In this document: piece by piece, positions 1 through 10,278 of the stretch | Position numbering within the stretch: the stretch's first letter is position 1 | How the letters are laid out: the number at the start of each line of letters is the position of its first letter | Origin: Epithemia pelagica | Lineage: Eukaryota; Bacillariophyta; Bacillariophyceae; Surirellales; Surirellaceae | DNA length: 64,000 bases | Direction of reading: 5' to 3' | Assembly (NCBI GenBank): GCA_946965045.2 | Contig: OX337232.1 | Location: 3,286,001 to 3,350,000, forward strand | Translations under genes and position numbers: made by a program | Notes under the pieces: model-generated | What the model was told of the DNA's origin: nothing | The model's input: the letters and a program-made list of their open reading frames with translations, nothing else | Databases searched by the model: none

Positions 1-241
1 TAGGATGTAATTTCTGGGTCTTAGACTGTCGCTTAGTTTTAAATTCAAGGTCATCCGCAAGGGTTTCAGGATCGAAGACATACAACTCAAGAAACTCAGA
101 GAAGTTTAAAAATTTGTGATGAGTAAACCAGTCTTGGAAATCACTAAGGCGATCTGGGGGTTGATTCAAGATCGTAGTAAAGATGTGCTGAAAAACTGGA
201 TCCTGGGAAAGATCTACTGCATTCTCAGTCGGTTCCGTCAT
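1..241 (-). CDS. N-terminal part of an unidentified, possibly gag-like ORF, cut by the window edge
   Basis: An open frame starts at an ATG at 239-241 and runs 80 codons without a stop to the left edge. It begins MTEPTENAVDLSQD and contains DWFTHHKFLNFSEF, followed by an acidic stretch and a basic end. The small helical, charged character resembles the N-terminal domains of diatom retrotransposon polyproteins, but no diagnostic motif (RT, integrase, zinc knuckle) lies inside the window. The assignment is an inference; a host gene remains possible. The DNA to the right would hold its promoter or LTR, but no LTR could be delimited with confidence. Confidence 0.4.
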   Translation of the reverse strand, partial: MTEPTENAVDLSQDPVFQHIFTTILNQPPDRLSDFQDWFTHHKFLNFSEFLELYVFDPETLADDLEFKTKRQSKTQKLHP

Positions 242-2235
242 GATATCAGTAAACTAGGTAGAACTAGGTGAAAAACTTGAATATCTTGAGCGGAGATAGG
301 ATGAAGTTACTACTGAAGAGCCCTCTAAATCAAATTCACCAGGTAGTAGCCTACTTGTATCCGTCTCCAAAAACTTGAAAAACTTGAAAATAAAACCAAA
401 TAAAACACTTGAAATCAAACCGATTGAAAATAAAACTCCAAGCAGAGGTGCTATTCAGAACCGGGAGCAATGTCACGGGGCTCGCTGAGCGAAGCTAATT
501 AGAATGTGACGCGCTTCCACTGCAGTCTTTAGGCTAGGTTGCTACCCGAGGGTAACGAAGAACTAGCAAGATCTGACGGTGTCTGTTCTTGACTCCACAC
601 ACCGGGATTGCCAATCCCTAGCCCAAACTCCACGTGTAGGAAGGAAAAGAAGCGATCAAAAGGCGGGAAAACCAAGAACAATCGCGCACCAGGAAGGTAA
701 CGTCTGGCGGTTAAGCAATCTGTCCACAGCGCAAAGATAGAGAGCCTGATCGCTTGGCGGGCGACAGCAACAGATGCGTTGTTAGTAACGAGCACGTGTG
801 CCGGAGCACGCGAAGTAGTACCTGTTGAGTACCTTAACTTCGCCCCCTGACGGTATCCAGCCGGTCTGGCAAGGATCGCCCTCTTTTCGGCCTTGCGGCT
901 TACTTGTACGTAAAGTACGGGATGGGGATACGACAGTCTCGCGGGGACTGGGAGTTGGGTTGCCCGTGGGATTGGTTACCTCGGATAGTTCCCCCAACTC
1001 TGTTTTCGGACACAGACAAGAAACGACGAAAAACAAAATTCGATGCCGACAATGAAGATTTTTCGACAACGATAAGACGACAACCAACCGACCCAACAAC
1101 CAACCAAATGGATGAATCGATCGAATATGACGAGACGGAGAGGACGGGATATGAGAATCAATCCCTCTGAACGAATTTTACCTTCGGAAGTAAGAGTGAA
1201 CCGAACAAACACAAACAACGCAAGAGATCGGTCAAAGACAACAATCAACCAAACGATTCGGAAAGGAGACGAGAACAACAATCAACAGGCGTGCTGTTGA
1301 GACTGTTAATCTGACAAAGGATGAAGGACTCCGGTCGTTACGACACAACAATCAAAGATACAACAAAGCGTTAGACAATTCAAGGCACCAACCACGTAGC
1401 CAATCCCCCACGGGTCAAGGAAAAGGCCAACAACTACTAGAAGAGTAGGTAGGACACAAAGAGATGTGATGATGATGCTTTTTAGAATTGTGAGTGTTAT
1501 CGTCTATGTTAGTGCTCGTTGTTGTTGTTCCCCCTTTTTCATCCATTTGTACTAGGTACGTAGAAATCTACACGCAGCATTGCTGGTTCGTGTGCATCTG
1601 ACATCTAGATCGCATTCAATCGTCCCAAGATATCGCACATGTTCATGGATGATGTCTAGCTCATGTCCAAGGCCATTGAAAGCGCCTCCTATCGTATTCC
1701 CTTTTTCCCCATTGTCTAAACTACGATCTACATGTGCTAGGTGTTTGTATATTATGACGTCACAGCCAGATGAAACCACTAGGTATTGATCGTGACTCAT
1801 CGTACGATCAGTCACGGTCATCTACCTTGTGCGATTCCTTTTGGATACCGGATGGGCTTCCCTGCGGAACAGTTAGTCTGAAAAAAGGTTTGGATCTTTT
1901 ATCTTTTGCACTTTTTACGAGACACAGAGTGTCGTCGTCGTCGTTCTATTAGGTTCTCGGTCTCACTCATTTCGTTGGGGTTGCGTGTATTTTTTTTTTT
2001 GGTTCTTTGATAGAACCACACCGACGAGACTTGAGGTGCAATCCACTGTGGTATCTCATCCTTACCTTGTTTGTGTTGTTGTAGCATTGACATTGTCTTG
2101 TCGTCAACGTCGTCTCTTGGACCGTCAGTGAATTCATCTCTCTCTCTCGCTCCTCGATCGAGTTCCGTTCCTTGTCTCACACACACACAACGATTCACTA
2201 CCGAATTCATCCTCATCCTCATCCTCATCATTATC
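242..2235. other. Gene-free stretch upstream of the FMO gene
   Basis: Small overlapping ORFs occur on both strands between about 530 and 1300, but none has a recognisable domain. The segment could hold the LTR and leader of the retroelement whose ORF begins at 241. TGTTGAG occurs at about 819 and 1288, and CAACA at several places, yet no matching LTR pair is visible. The last 50 bases before 2236 include a (CATCCT)n-like run that is probably 5' UTR of the next gene. Confidence 0.4.
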
Positions 2236-4188
2236 ATGTCCAAGGATCGTATTTTGATTGTCGGTGCCGGTCCGTCCGGCTTGTGTGCTCTCAAGGAATT
2301 GAAGGAGGTTGGGTTGGACGCCCTTGTGGTGGATGGTCGGAGCGAGTTTGGAGGCATTTTTGCGCCCCATTCCAATGTGACGCTCGACGACGACTTGTTT
2401 TTGACCACGTCCAACATGTTTATGGCTTATTCCGACTTTCCACCCGCCGACACGACCATAAAGTATTGGACCCAGCAAGAATATTATCAGTACTTGACGC
2501 AGTACGTCCAACACTTTGACTTGGAACCGCATTTGCAATTGCAAACGACGGTCCAACAAGCCGTCTTTCAAAAATCGCATCAGAACTGGCGCGTCACCAT
2601 GATACAAAAACCCAAGGGTGGTAGAACACCAACAACAGTCGTCGAAAGCTTTTCGTACCTGATTGTGGCGACCGGATCCAATTCCAAACCCGTGATTCCA
2701 CCCCTCTTTGATGGCTTTACCGGTACCGTGATGCATTCGCAAGATTATCGCGATCCAGCGAAACAGGTGCAGGGCAAGAAGGTGTTGGTGGTGGGAGTGG
2801 GCGAATCAGCCACGGATGTGGCCACAACGGCCGCCCGGGTCGCATCGTCCGTGACGGTCTGGGGTCGTCGGTATCCCAGTTTGGCACCCCGCTTTGCCCA
2901 TGATTTGTTGGACGGGCCCATGCCGGATGAATACCGATGCTTGACCAAATTGCAAACCAATTTGACACCGGGCCAATTGTTGGAAAGCATGACCACGTCT
3001 CGAATTGTCCGCAATTTGCCCCTCGGCTTGTGGTCCGCCTGTTTGCACTTGTTGCTCTTTGATGTCAAGACCAAATTTGGCCCAAAGTCGGTCCAACAAG
3101 TCTTGTATGACATTTGCATAGCCGCCTATGCCCCCGATCGACTGTCGAGCAACTTTTGTTTGATTCCCACCAAAACCATGGCACTCGCCATTGCGGCCAC
3201 CAAGGGGGAGATTGACTTTACCATTGCCCCGCGCATTTCCTGTCGGGGAAGCACTGTCACGTTGCACGAGCCGTCCTATTTTGGCAACACCTTTACCCAG
3301 GAACCCACCATTGAGTTGAAGAATGTCGACGTCATTGTCGCCTGTACGGGCTATGAATTTGAGTTGAGTTGGATCAAACCACCAACACCGATCGAGCCCA
3401 ATCCACGCCAATGGTTCAAGCATTGCTTCCCCCTGGGCAAGGCCACGGCCTCGACCAACCTGGCCAATCATATCGCCTTTTTGGGCTATGCCCGTCCGCA
3501 TACCGGTGGCATTCCGCAATGTTCCGAACTCTTGGCGCGCTACATTGCCCAATTGCGTCTGGGTGCCAAACAATTGCCCCGCAACATGGCGGAACAGACG
3601 CAACGCGATGCCGCCTGTGAAGACGAATTGTTTCATACGGCCCAACACAATTGGGTCACGGTCGATTACAATCCCTTTGTCATGTCCATTGCCCGCTTGA
3701 TTGGATGCACGCCCCAAATGCCGGCCAATCCCTGGCAGATTGTCAAACATTGGACCTATCCCCTATGGCCCTGCTTTTTTCGAACCCAAGGTCCCGGGGC
3801 CAATTTGGCGGCCCATGATGCCGTCCTCAACAAGTTTGGTCCCTACGATGCCTTGGCACCCATGCCCTTTTTGGGCATTGAATTGGTTGTGACCTTGACC
3901 ATGCCCTTGGCCAATCTCCTTTCGTATTGTTTGAATGGTTTGATTCATGTGGGTCGTAGCAAGACGGCCGGCTTGCCACGATTCTATCGGTGGCGCATGT
4001 CCATGGGATACATGATGTACAATGAATTGCCGGCCTGGCAATGGGACGATTTTCTGTTTGTCGGTGGTCAAGTCGTCGCGGCCGGTCTCATTGTCCAACA
4101 CTTGATCACGTCCCCCATTGTATCGCTGTGGTCCTCTATCCTGTCATCCCTGTCGTCGTCGTCGTCGTCGTCCAAGAAGCAAGCCTAA
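2236..4188 (+). CDS. Flavin-containing monooxygenase (FMO family)
   Basis: This protein of 650 residues is predicted to oxygenate a soft nucleophile (N or S) using FAD, NADPH and O2. Near its start it has the FAD-binding GAGPSG (about residues 10-15). An FMO-type signature, FTGTVMHSQDY, lies at about 161-171. The NADPH-binding GVGESATD is near 187, and a conserved VACTGYEF is near 370. It is longer than typical FMOs (about 450-530) because of a C-terminal extension. That extension includes a hydrophobic stretch (VVAAGLIVQHLI) and a poly-Ser tail ending SKKQA, so membrane association is possible. The frame is open 55 codons further upstream, but that part is low complexity and includes a CATCCT microsatellite. 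The ATG at 2236, directly before the Rossmann fold, is preferred. Substrate is unknown. Confidence 0.9.
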   Translation: MSKDRILIVGAGPSGLCALKELKEVGLDALVVDGRSEFGGIFAPHSNVTLDDDLFLTTSNMFMAYSDFPPADTTIKYWTQQEYYQYLTQYVQHFDLEPHLQLQTTVQQAVFQKSHQNWRVTMIQKPKGGRTPTTVVESFSYLIVATGSNSKPVIPPLFDGFTGTVMHSQDYRDPAKQVQGKKVLVVGVGESATDVATTAARVASSVTVWGRRYPSLAPRFAHDLLDGPMPDEYRCLTKLQTNLTPGQLLESMTTSRIVRNLPLGLWSACLHLLLFDVKTKFGPKSVQQVLYDICIAAYAPDRLSSNFCLIPTKTMALAIAATKGEIDFTIAPRISCRGSTVTLHEPSYFGNTFTQEPTIELKNVDVIVACTGYEFELSWIKPPTPIEPNPRQWFKHCFPLGKATASTNLANHIAFLGYARPHTGGIPQCSELLARYIAQLRLGAKQLPRNMAEQTQRDAACEDELFHTAQHNWVTVDYNPFVMSIARLIGCTPQMPANPWQIVKHWTYPLWPCFFRTQGPGANLAAHDAVLNKFGPYDALAPMPFLGIELVVTLTMPLANLLSYCLNGLIHVGRSKTAGLPRFYRWRMSMGYMMYNELPAWQWDDFLFVGGQVVAAGLIVQHLITSPIVSLWSSILSSLSSSSSSSKKQA

Positions 4189-5136
4189 AACGACAAACCA
4201 ACAAAAGCCTACCAATCGAAGCTCCACCACACCACACGAACAGGTCCTCTCCTGTCGAGGAAACGATCCGTTTGTTGCTACAATTGCTATACATCTGCAT
4301 GCCAAAAGAATCCGTCGGTCCAGGACCAGCAGCATGGCAATCCACATTTTGTGTCCATAACAAAGGACAACAACGAAAACTAAATATCAAGCGTGGAATG
4401 AGGAGATAAAGCCCAACAGATACTCACGCACCTAGCAGAGAAACGATTGCACACCCTATATATATTCAATCTTGATAGAGTACCGACAAAAGACTGTGGA
4501 ATACTAGTCTTTGTATGCGATGGAGCAACCCAAACTGCGATACAAACTACCTACTCCTAGGTCGATCCATCCGTGAGTCGATATTCCTTTGGACTCTCTC
4601 TCTCTCTCTCTGTCCGTTGCGGTAGAGTCTCGATTGACGATTTTGGCAGAGAAGACTCTCCTTCGTTGTGGTCCCCAAAAGGATCACAACAGAAAAAGAG
4701 GAGCTTGCAAAGGAATGATGAATGGGAGATGAGGCGTCGATCTACTCAAGTTTGAAGTAAAGTAGGAGTAGTTCGTTTCACGAGAGATGCTATAACTAAT
4801 AGTATGCGGTGCTTACATACGAGAGATGAAAGATTGTTTCTGGAGTGTGATCGTTTATCCTGTTCGAAAGAGAGGAGGAGTCCTGTGGACGTCGGCATTC
4901 TCCCCTACTCCTAGTAGGAGTAGGCAGGTACTTACTCCCCTGGGGATATCCGTACATAGCAGGGATAGATTGGGTCATGTCTTTCACTCTCATACCCGCG
5001 CCATTTGCCATTTGGTACAACACGGGGATGTGAGATGTGCTCGCGTTCCGAGAACGCCAGCGGGCGGCTCTCATCGGTGGCACACATCGTCCCATTTTTT
5101 GGATATTCCGGAAATTCTCGTATTATTCTGGCGGCA
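4189..5136. other. Intergenic region with TAGGAGTA octamers and a CT microsatellite
   Basis: No supported gene. A (CT)n run lies at about 4597-4612. The octamer TACTCCTA/TAGGAGTA occurs at 4552, 4763, 4906 and 4915; the last two form a near-palindrome at 4904-4924. This interval holds the 3' UTR of the FMO gene and the promoter of the ankyrin gene. Confidence 0.5.
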
Positions 5137-8088
5137 ATGGTGGAGCCCACGACAACAGCATCCGAGGCCCAGCTCGTAGACTCCTTTTGTCATGCATTTG
5201 ACGATCCTTGCAAGAATTTGAAGGAAATTCTCGGCATGCTAGGAGAAGAACAACAACAAGAAGAAGAAGGACCGAGCAAGACAATTGCCACCACACGACA
5301 TGGCACAACGGGTCAGTATGCGCTCCATTGGATATTGCAGTCCTCTCCTCGCAATGTGGAATTGGTTTCCAGTTGGGAGGGATATCAAATTGTGCGTCGA
5401 CTCATCAACTTGTATCCGGCAGTCTTGTTGCAACACGATGCGAAGACTGGCAAATTGCCCATTCATTTGGCCCTCGAGATTCGCTTTGTCCATCCACGCA
5501 AACGAGACCAGTGTTTGGTCACCTTGATGCTTCGCACGGAACCTCGCTGTGCCAGCATTCCAATCTCAACCACCACGACGACGACAACAACAAACAATAA
5601 CAACCACGTGGGACAGTTGGCGCTTCATGTGGCATGTCGAGATCGCAAATGTCCCACCTCCACCCTCATGACGCTCGCCACTCGGTATCCTTACGCCATT
5701 CTTACCCCGGATGAGTCTCCCCACGCAAGTCTTCCCATTCATCTTTTATTGGAATGCAATCCTCCGCGCCTCGATGTGGTTCGACTGGTGACGCATTTTC
5801 ATGGCTTGCAACCCACTTGTGTGTCCATTCCCACTCGGGACACGAAACAGCTCCCCTTGCACCTCGTTTGTGAAGAGGCCATTCGTCGTAGCAAGGCGTG
5901 GAGCACTGCGTATCAGGAACAAGTGCTGCGACTCTTGTTGCGACTGCATCCGGCCGCAATGACGCAACCGGACCATCATGGAAATTTACCAGTCCATATC
6001 GCGGCCCGGCACAACCCCAAGCTGGCGGCCCTCTTGCTGTCGTCGTCGTCGTCATGGAACACCCGGGACGAGGACTGTTGGCGCAACCGGCAGGGACAAT
6101 TTCCCTTGCACATTGCGTGCCAACCACAGGCTTTACGCTACCATCCTCATCATCACTCTGCTGCGAGTCATAGTCATGTGGATGGCATTGTGGCCCTGAT
6201 CCAAGCTCGACCGAATCACGCGGCACGGACCGAACCCTCCGGTCAGACCCTGCCGCTGCATTGGGCCTGTCAACACCGACTGGTGGGTGTCATTCCCGCC
6301 TTGCTCGAGGCATTTCCCGCAGGTCTCCACCAACCTGACCAGGACGGCACTACACCCATTCAGTACGCGTCTCGAACCACTCATCGGAATCGGGCCGTCT
6401 TGACCCTCCTCCGGCAAGCAGCAGCAGGAGGAGGTCCTTTGCAACAACAGCAAAAGCAACAACAAGAACAACCAAGCCCAGCAGAATCAGCAACAGCCGA
6501 CTTGGAACAAGGACCAACTGTCATGGAAGAAGAAGAAGACGAGGGATTCGATGCATCGTTCGAAACTACTACGGACGCCACATGCACCATGCGCCGGCAC
6601 GAACCCACCGTCGTGTCACCGGACGGGTGTAGTAGCTCCAGCTCCAGTCATTGCAGTAGCAACAACAGTCGTGACGAGTTGCCCCACACGGCCCGAGATT
6701 CTGCAGCTGGTAGTCCAATCGACGACCAATCTCCGACAACAACAACAACACGAACACCAATGATGACAACTCGACCTCCTTCCGTAGTGTTGGACAAGAA
6801 CCAGAAGAATCTCCATAAAAATGAAACCGACCAACAAGAATCCTTGCGTCAACCCATTGGTGGCATGAAAACAGAGATTGAGAGCCACAAGGACAAAATG
6901 GTTTGTGACGAAAAAGAGGCATTCGACAAGACTCTCGCGGAGACCAAGGAATTGCGACAGCAATTGAGCACACTCCAAAACGAGGCCGAAACCACAAAGA
7001 ACAAGGCTCTGGAAGAAAAACAAGCATTGCAGCAGCAAGTTTGGAAGTTTCAGCTGGAAGCAAAATCCATCCAGAACAAAGCGCTCGACGAAACACACGC
7101 ATTGCAGCGGCAAGTGTGTAAACTTCAACAGGAAGCGGAACGTATCAAGAGCAAGGCTCAATGTGAAAAAGACGACTTGCTGGAACGTGTTTGTACACTA
7201 CGGAATGAGGCAGATAAGAGTAACAAGGCTATGAAACAGGCTAGGGAGGAAACACAAGTTTTAAAGCAAGCGTTGAAGGTTGCCCAAGAGAAAAATGCAG
7301 CCTTGCAAGTGCTTTTGCAAACACAGATTGCTGGACCACGTCGAGTCCGTGGCCCACCACTGACACTCTTGGCACCCAGACCACCACCCGTACCATCTCA
7401 TAAACAACAAGAACAAGAACCACCACCACCACAACACGAGGAAGGTGAACCACCTCTCAAAGAGCTCGTCTCTGCCGCCACAAGATCCTTGGTCTCGTCG
7501 TCGTCGTCCAAGAAGAAGGACCCACCAGGCGTTTCACTCTGCGATTCCAAACGCCCGGCGACGCAGGAGCAGCAGCAGCATGGAGGAGGAAAAGAGGAGG
7601 AGAACACGAGTCCCGAACTTATAGAAAGGGGTATCCACAGCGACAAACCCAATGTCGACAGTGTACAACCTCTGGAACGACAGGATCGAAAGAGACGACA
7701 AGAACAAGAGAATGGCCCACAACACCACCAACCAGACCAGGAGGACAAGAACGGCGACATTAGCACCCACCAAGATCAAGACGATTCTGGGACCACAGCA
7801 AGTCGCCCCACCAAGAAACGGGCCACGGAGGCAACAAGGATGGCGGCAAACAATCCCGCTACAACGACAACGACAGCAATCCGTGCGTCCACGTTTCCAT
7901 CCTCCTCTCCTCGACAATCGCGGAATCTTTCCGCGTCCTTGGCACAACCACCACCACTTTTGTCGGGACAGTCTCCAGTTCCGACCATGGCAGTACCTGT
8001 TCCAGTTCCCTTCTTTGTCCCACCTCCACCACAACTCCTCCACCATATGATGATGCTCGCATCACAGCAACAGCCGTGGACTGGATAG
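5137..8088 (+). CDS. Ankyrin-repeat protein with coiled coil and low-complexity tail
   Basis: This 983-residue protein is read from the ATG at 5137 (MVEPTTTASEAQ). The frame is open 44 codons upstream, but that part looks non-coding. The N-terminal half has about eight degenerate ankyrin-like repeats recognised by their core: GQYALHWIL, LPIHLALEI, GQLALHVACRD, LPLHLVCEEA, GNLPVHIAARH, GQFPLHIACQ, TLPLHWACQHR and GTTPIQYAS. Next come Q/E-rich and Ser-rich stretches. A heptad-like coiled coil follows at about residues 560-730, with repeated LQ-Q-EAE-IK-KA blocks. A Pro/Lys/Gln-rich tail ends in a proline- and methionine-rich segment. A protein-interaction scaffold is likely; no enzymatic motif is seen. 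It ends in TAG. Internal repeats such as (GTCGTC)n and (CAA)n are coding microsatellites. Confidence 0.85.
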   Translation: MVEPTTTASEAQLVDSFCHAFDDPCKNLKEILGMLGEEQQQEEEGPSKTIATTRHGTTGQYALHWILQSSPRNVELVSSWEGYQIVRRLINLYPAVLLQHDAKTGKLPIHLALEIRFVHPRKRDQCLVTLMLRTEPRCASIPISTTTTTTTTNNNNHVGQLALHVACRDRKCPTSTLMTLATRYPYAILTPDESPHASLPIHLLLECNPPRLDVVRLVTHFHGLQPTCVSIPTRDTKQLPLHLVCEEAIRRSKAWSTAYQEQVLRLLLRLHPAAMTQPDHHGNLPVHIAARHNPKLAALLLSSSSSWNTRDEDCWRNRQGQFPLHIACQPQALRYHPHHHSAASHSHVDGIVALIQARPNHAARTEPSGQTLPLHWACQHRLVGVIPALLEAFPAGLHQPDQDGTTPIQYASRTTHRNRAVLTLLRQAAAGGGPLQQQQKQQQEQPSPAESATADLEQGPTVMEEEEDEGFDASFETTTDATCTMRRHEPTVVSPDGCSSSSSSHCSSNNSRDELPHTARDSAAGSPIDDQSPTTTTTRTPMMTTRPPSVVLDKNQKNLHKNETDQQESLRQPIGGMKTEIESHKDKMVCDEKEAFDKTLAETKELRQQLSTLQNEAETTKNKALEEKQALQQQVWKFQLEAKSIQNKALDETHALQRQVCKLQQEAERIKSKAQCEKDDLLERVCTLRNEADKSNKAMKQAREETQVLKQALKVAQEKNAALQVLLQTQIAGPRRVRGPPLTLLAPRPPPVPSHKQQEQEPPPPQHEEGEPPLKELVSAATRSLVSSSSSKKKDPPGVSLCDSKRPATQEQQQHGGGKEEENTSPELIERGIHSDKPNVDSVQPLERQDRKRRQEQENGPQHHQPDQEDKNGDISTHQDQDDSGTTASRPTKKRATEATRMAANNPATTTTTAIRASTFPSSSPRQSRNLSASLAQPPPLLSGQSPVPTMAVPVPVPFFVPPPPQLLHHMMMLASQQQPWTG

Positions 8089-8603
8089 CCAAATTCCCTA
8101 CATTGTCCTTTGTGCTGGCCCAAGAATAACCACAGGAACCAAACCTGTGGCCTTTTTATTGTTACCATGTGATGAGCAAATTTCAGGGCGATGAAACCAA
8201 TGGTGGATTGTCTACCTTGCTCCTAGGTGGCTCCTTCGAGCAACTTGGATACAAAATAAAAAATGACCCGCTAGTCTAATATCTACTCCTAGGAGTAGCT
8301 CGAATCATTTACTCCTATATCTATGTGTGGGGTGTGGGTAGATCCCTAATCTGCGACCTTTGTGCGACGCCTGTCGCTCGAAGAATCCTTTCTCCTTCTC
8401 ATTTTTCTCTTTTTCGACGACGACGAGTTGACATCTCTGCAAGAGGACTCCGATTACATTCAATCTCTCCCATTGTACACAAGTGATTTCAACAAAACGC
8501 CAGTACTTTGACTGATTTGTCTCCATTGAATCATCTCTTCTTCTTGGTTTTGTGGGTGGAGTCCATTTTTCTGAGAAGACGACGACGAATCTTTGCAGTG
8601 AGA
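8089..8603. other. Intergenic; perfect palindrome CTACTCCTAGGAGTAG
   Basis: No gene seen. A 16-bp perfect palindrome lies at 8283-8298, about 195 bp after the ankyrin stop codon, and another TACTCCTA lies at 8310. These belong to the octamer set scattered in the intergenic DNA of this window. Confidence 0.5.
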
Positions 8604-9728
8604 ATGGTGTTGCTGTTTGCTTCTAGAATCGGTGGTCGTCTCGAACGCTCCCGTGGGAAGATTGCTGCCTGTTTGTCGCAGAATCAGTCGGCATCACACT
8701 TCTTTGGTTCCCATGGCGCTGCTTCGGGTCATCGGTCCATGACGTCCTTGTCACGTCGTGCTGCCGCACTCTCAGTTGCCGGATGCAATCCCTTGCACTT
8801 GTTTCAACAAGAATGTCACGCACGAGGATTGTGCAATGAGCAGGGAGAACGCATGCCCAATGTCGATTGGAGAATTGTTCTGGCATCCTCTACCGAATCC
8901 AACCGGGTACGTGTCTAGCTAGATATCGTCACTACCAACCAGTGTGTGCGTCTGGTTCGGATCTGCAACCGTTTCCGGAATGGAACTGTCCGAGTTTACC
9001 AAATGTGTGTGAGTTTCTCCCCATACTTTAAGAGTTTCTCATTGGGAGTTTACTCTGTGTTGTTTCCTTCCTTTTCTTTTCCTCTCTCTTTTGGTTTCGT
9101 TATTACTACAATAGCCTCCTAATCTCCGTACCGTGGGTCTCTGTCGAGTTTCCTCACAGGGATTGGACTTGGTGGTCAAAAAGACGTCCGCGCAATCTAC
9201 CTTGTTGGAATCTCCCGTCTCGATATTGCATTCGCAAGGTAAATTTTTGCCGGGTCAATCGGCCGAACAATGGCGCTTTGAATCCATGGCAGGTGTCATG
9301 CCTTTGGACTGGACCCCCAGCAAATGGTCCAATCTGTACCTCTCTTTACCTTGGTGAGTTTTTTGGGATCGCATCGATTGTTACAGCAACAACAACAACA
9401 AGCGCAAGCCGAAACCAACAAATCCTCCCAAGAAGAACCGGCCGTGGTGTCGGCCAATCGCGTGGCCATGGGTGCCAACAAGAGTCATTTGGTGGAATTG
9501 ATGCAAACGGCACGCATGGAATTGGAATCCTCCCCGAAGCAAATTCCCGAAACGGAATTGCTTCAGTGTGTCCAACCCGTACGAATCCTTCCCGAACGAG
9601 TCGAATGCATGTTGGCCAGTCCCGATGCCAGTATCATGTGGGATCGATGGGAATGGTTGCGACGAACCACCAAACAAGGAGAAGCAGAGGAGGAATGGTG
9701 CCATCCACAACAATTGGTGCCGCATTAG
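8604..9728 (+). CDS. Unrecognised intron-containing gene, possibly organelle-targeted
   Basis: Exon 1 (8604-8906) starts MVLLFASRIGGRLERS and is rich in Arg, Ser and Ala with few acidic residues, like a mitochondrial presequence (inference). It ends at CGG|GTACGT. Intron 1 runs 8907-9114 (acceptor ...ACAATAG). A second acceptor (...CTCACAG) about 45 nt downstream keeps the same frame. Exon 2 (from 9115) reads PPNLRTVGLCRVSSQG ... WSNLYLSLP up to a GTGAGT donor at 9354. The third block, encoding Q-rich sequence and then HLVELMQTARMELESS and ASIMWDRWEWLRRT, is in another frame and ends at 9728. No plausible GT-AG pair near 9354 restores that frame: the obvious acceptor, TTGTTACAG ending at 9386, gives a 33-nt intron in the wrong phase. 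So either the model or the sequence is imperfect. No family recognised. Confidence 0.5.
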
Positions 9729-10278
9729 TATTAGATGGAACGAGTTTGCTTCATGGGAGTAAGTATCATGATTCACGATAGACTTGTGCGTGATTGCCAT
9801 GCCTCGTTCTACTTGTGTTGTAGTGCTGGCTCCAAAGAAACAATTATCCTAATATGATAGAGTGTTGCAAATGGTGAAATTATAGGTGCACATTCAATCG
9901 TTATGGTGTACAAAAGGCCCCATCCATCTACTCTTGATTTGGCTTCCTTTCATCCTTCATCTTCACTAGCTGGTTTTGATAGTCCTTGAATTGCAGGTCC
10001 TTCTGGTAGTGGCATGACTTTATCTTCATCTCCATGAAAGAATAAATGTATTCATTCAGATAAAGCAAAGGAACACAGGAAAAAGAACACACGCTAAATA
10101 CAATTGATTTCATTGTTTGGATATTCGATTTCTATACAAGGTTCATGCAAAATTTGTCGTGTACAATATATACACAATGTGCCCTCTCCTTTGGGATCAA
10201 ACACATATTCTTCCGGACCGACATTCAGTCTTGTGGTACAGTCCCCCCACCCATACTGGGCAAAAACGTCTTGAGGAT
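9729..10278. other. Intergenic between convergent genes
   Basis: This short AT-richer stretch lies between the 3' ends of the unknown gene and the HSF gene. Only small shadow ORFs are present and no feature was recognised. Confidence 0.4.

Noticed and set aside
819-1440. An LTR for the retroelement-like ORF at 1-241
   Set aside because: TGTTG and CAACA-type ends occur several times, but no unique pair, primer-binding site or second LTR is in the window.
2071-2235. N-terminal extension of the FMO as a membrane anchor (FILILILIII)
   Set aside because: It is encoded by a CATCCT-type microsatellite and precedes the Rossmann motif abnormally; it is more likely 5' UTR.
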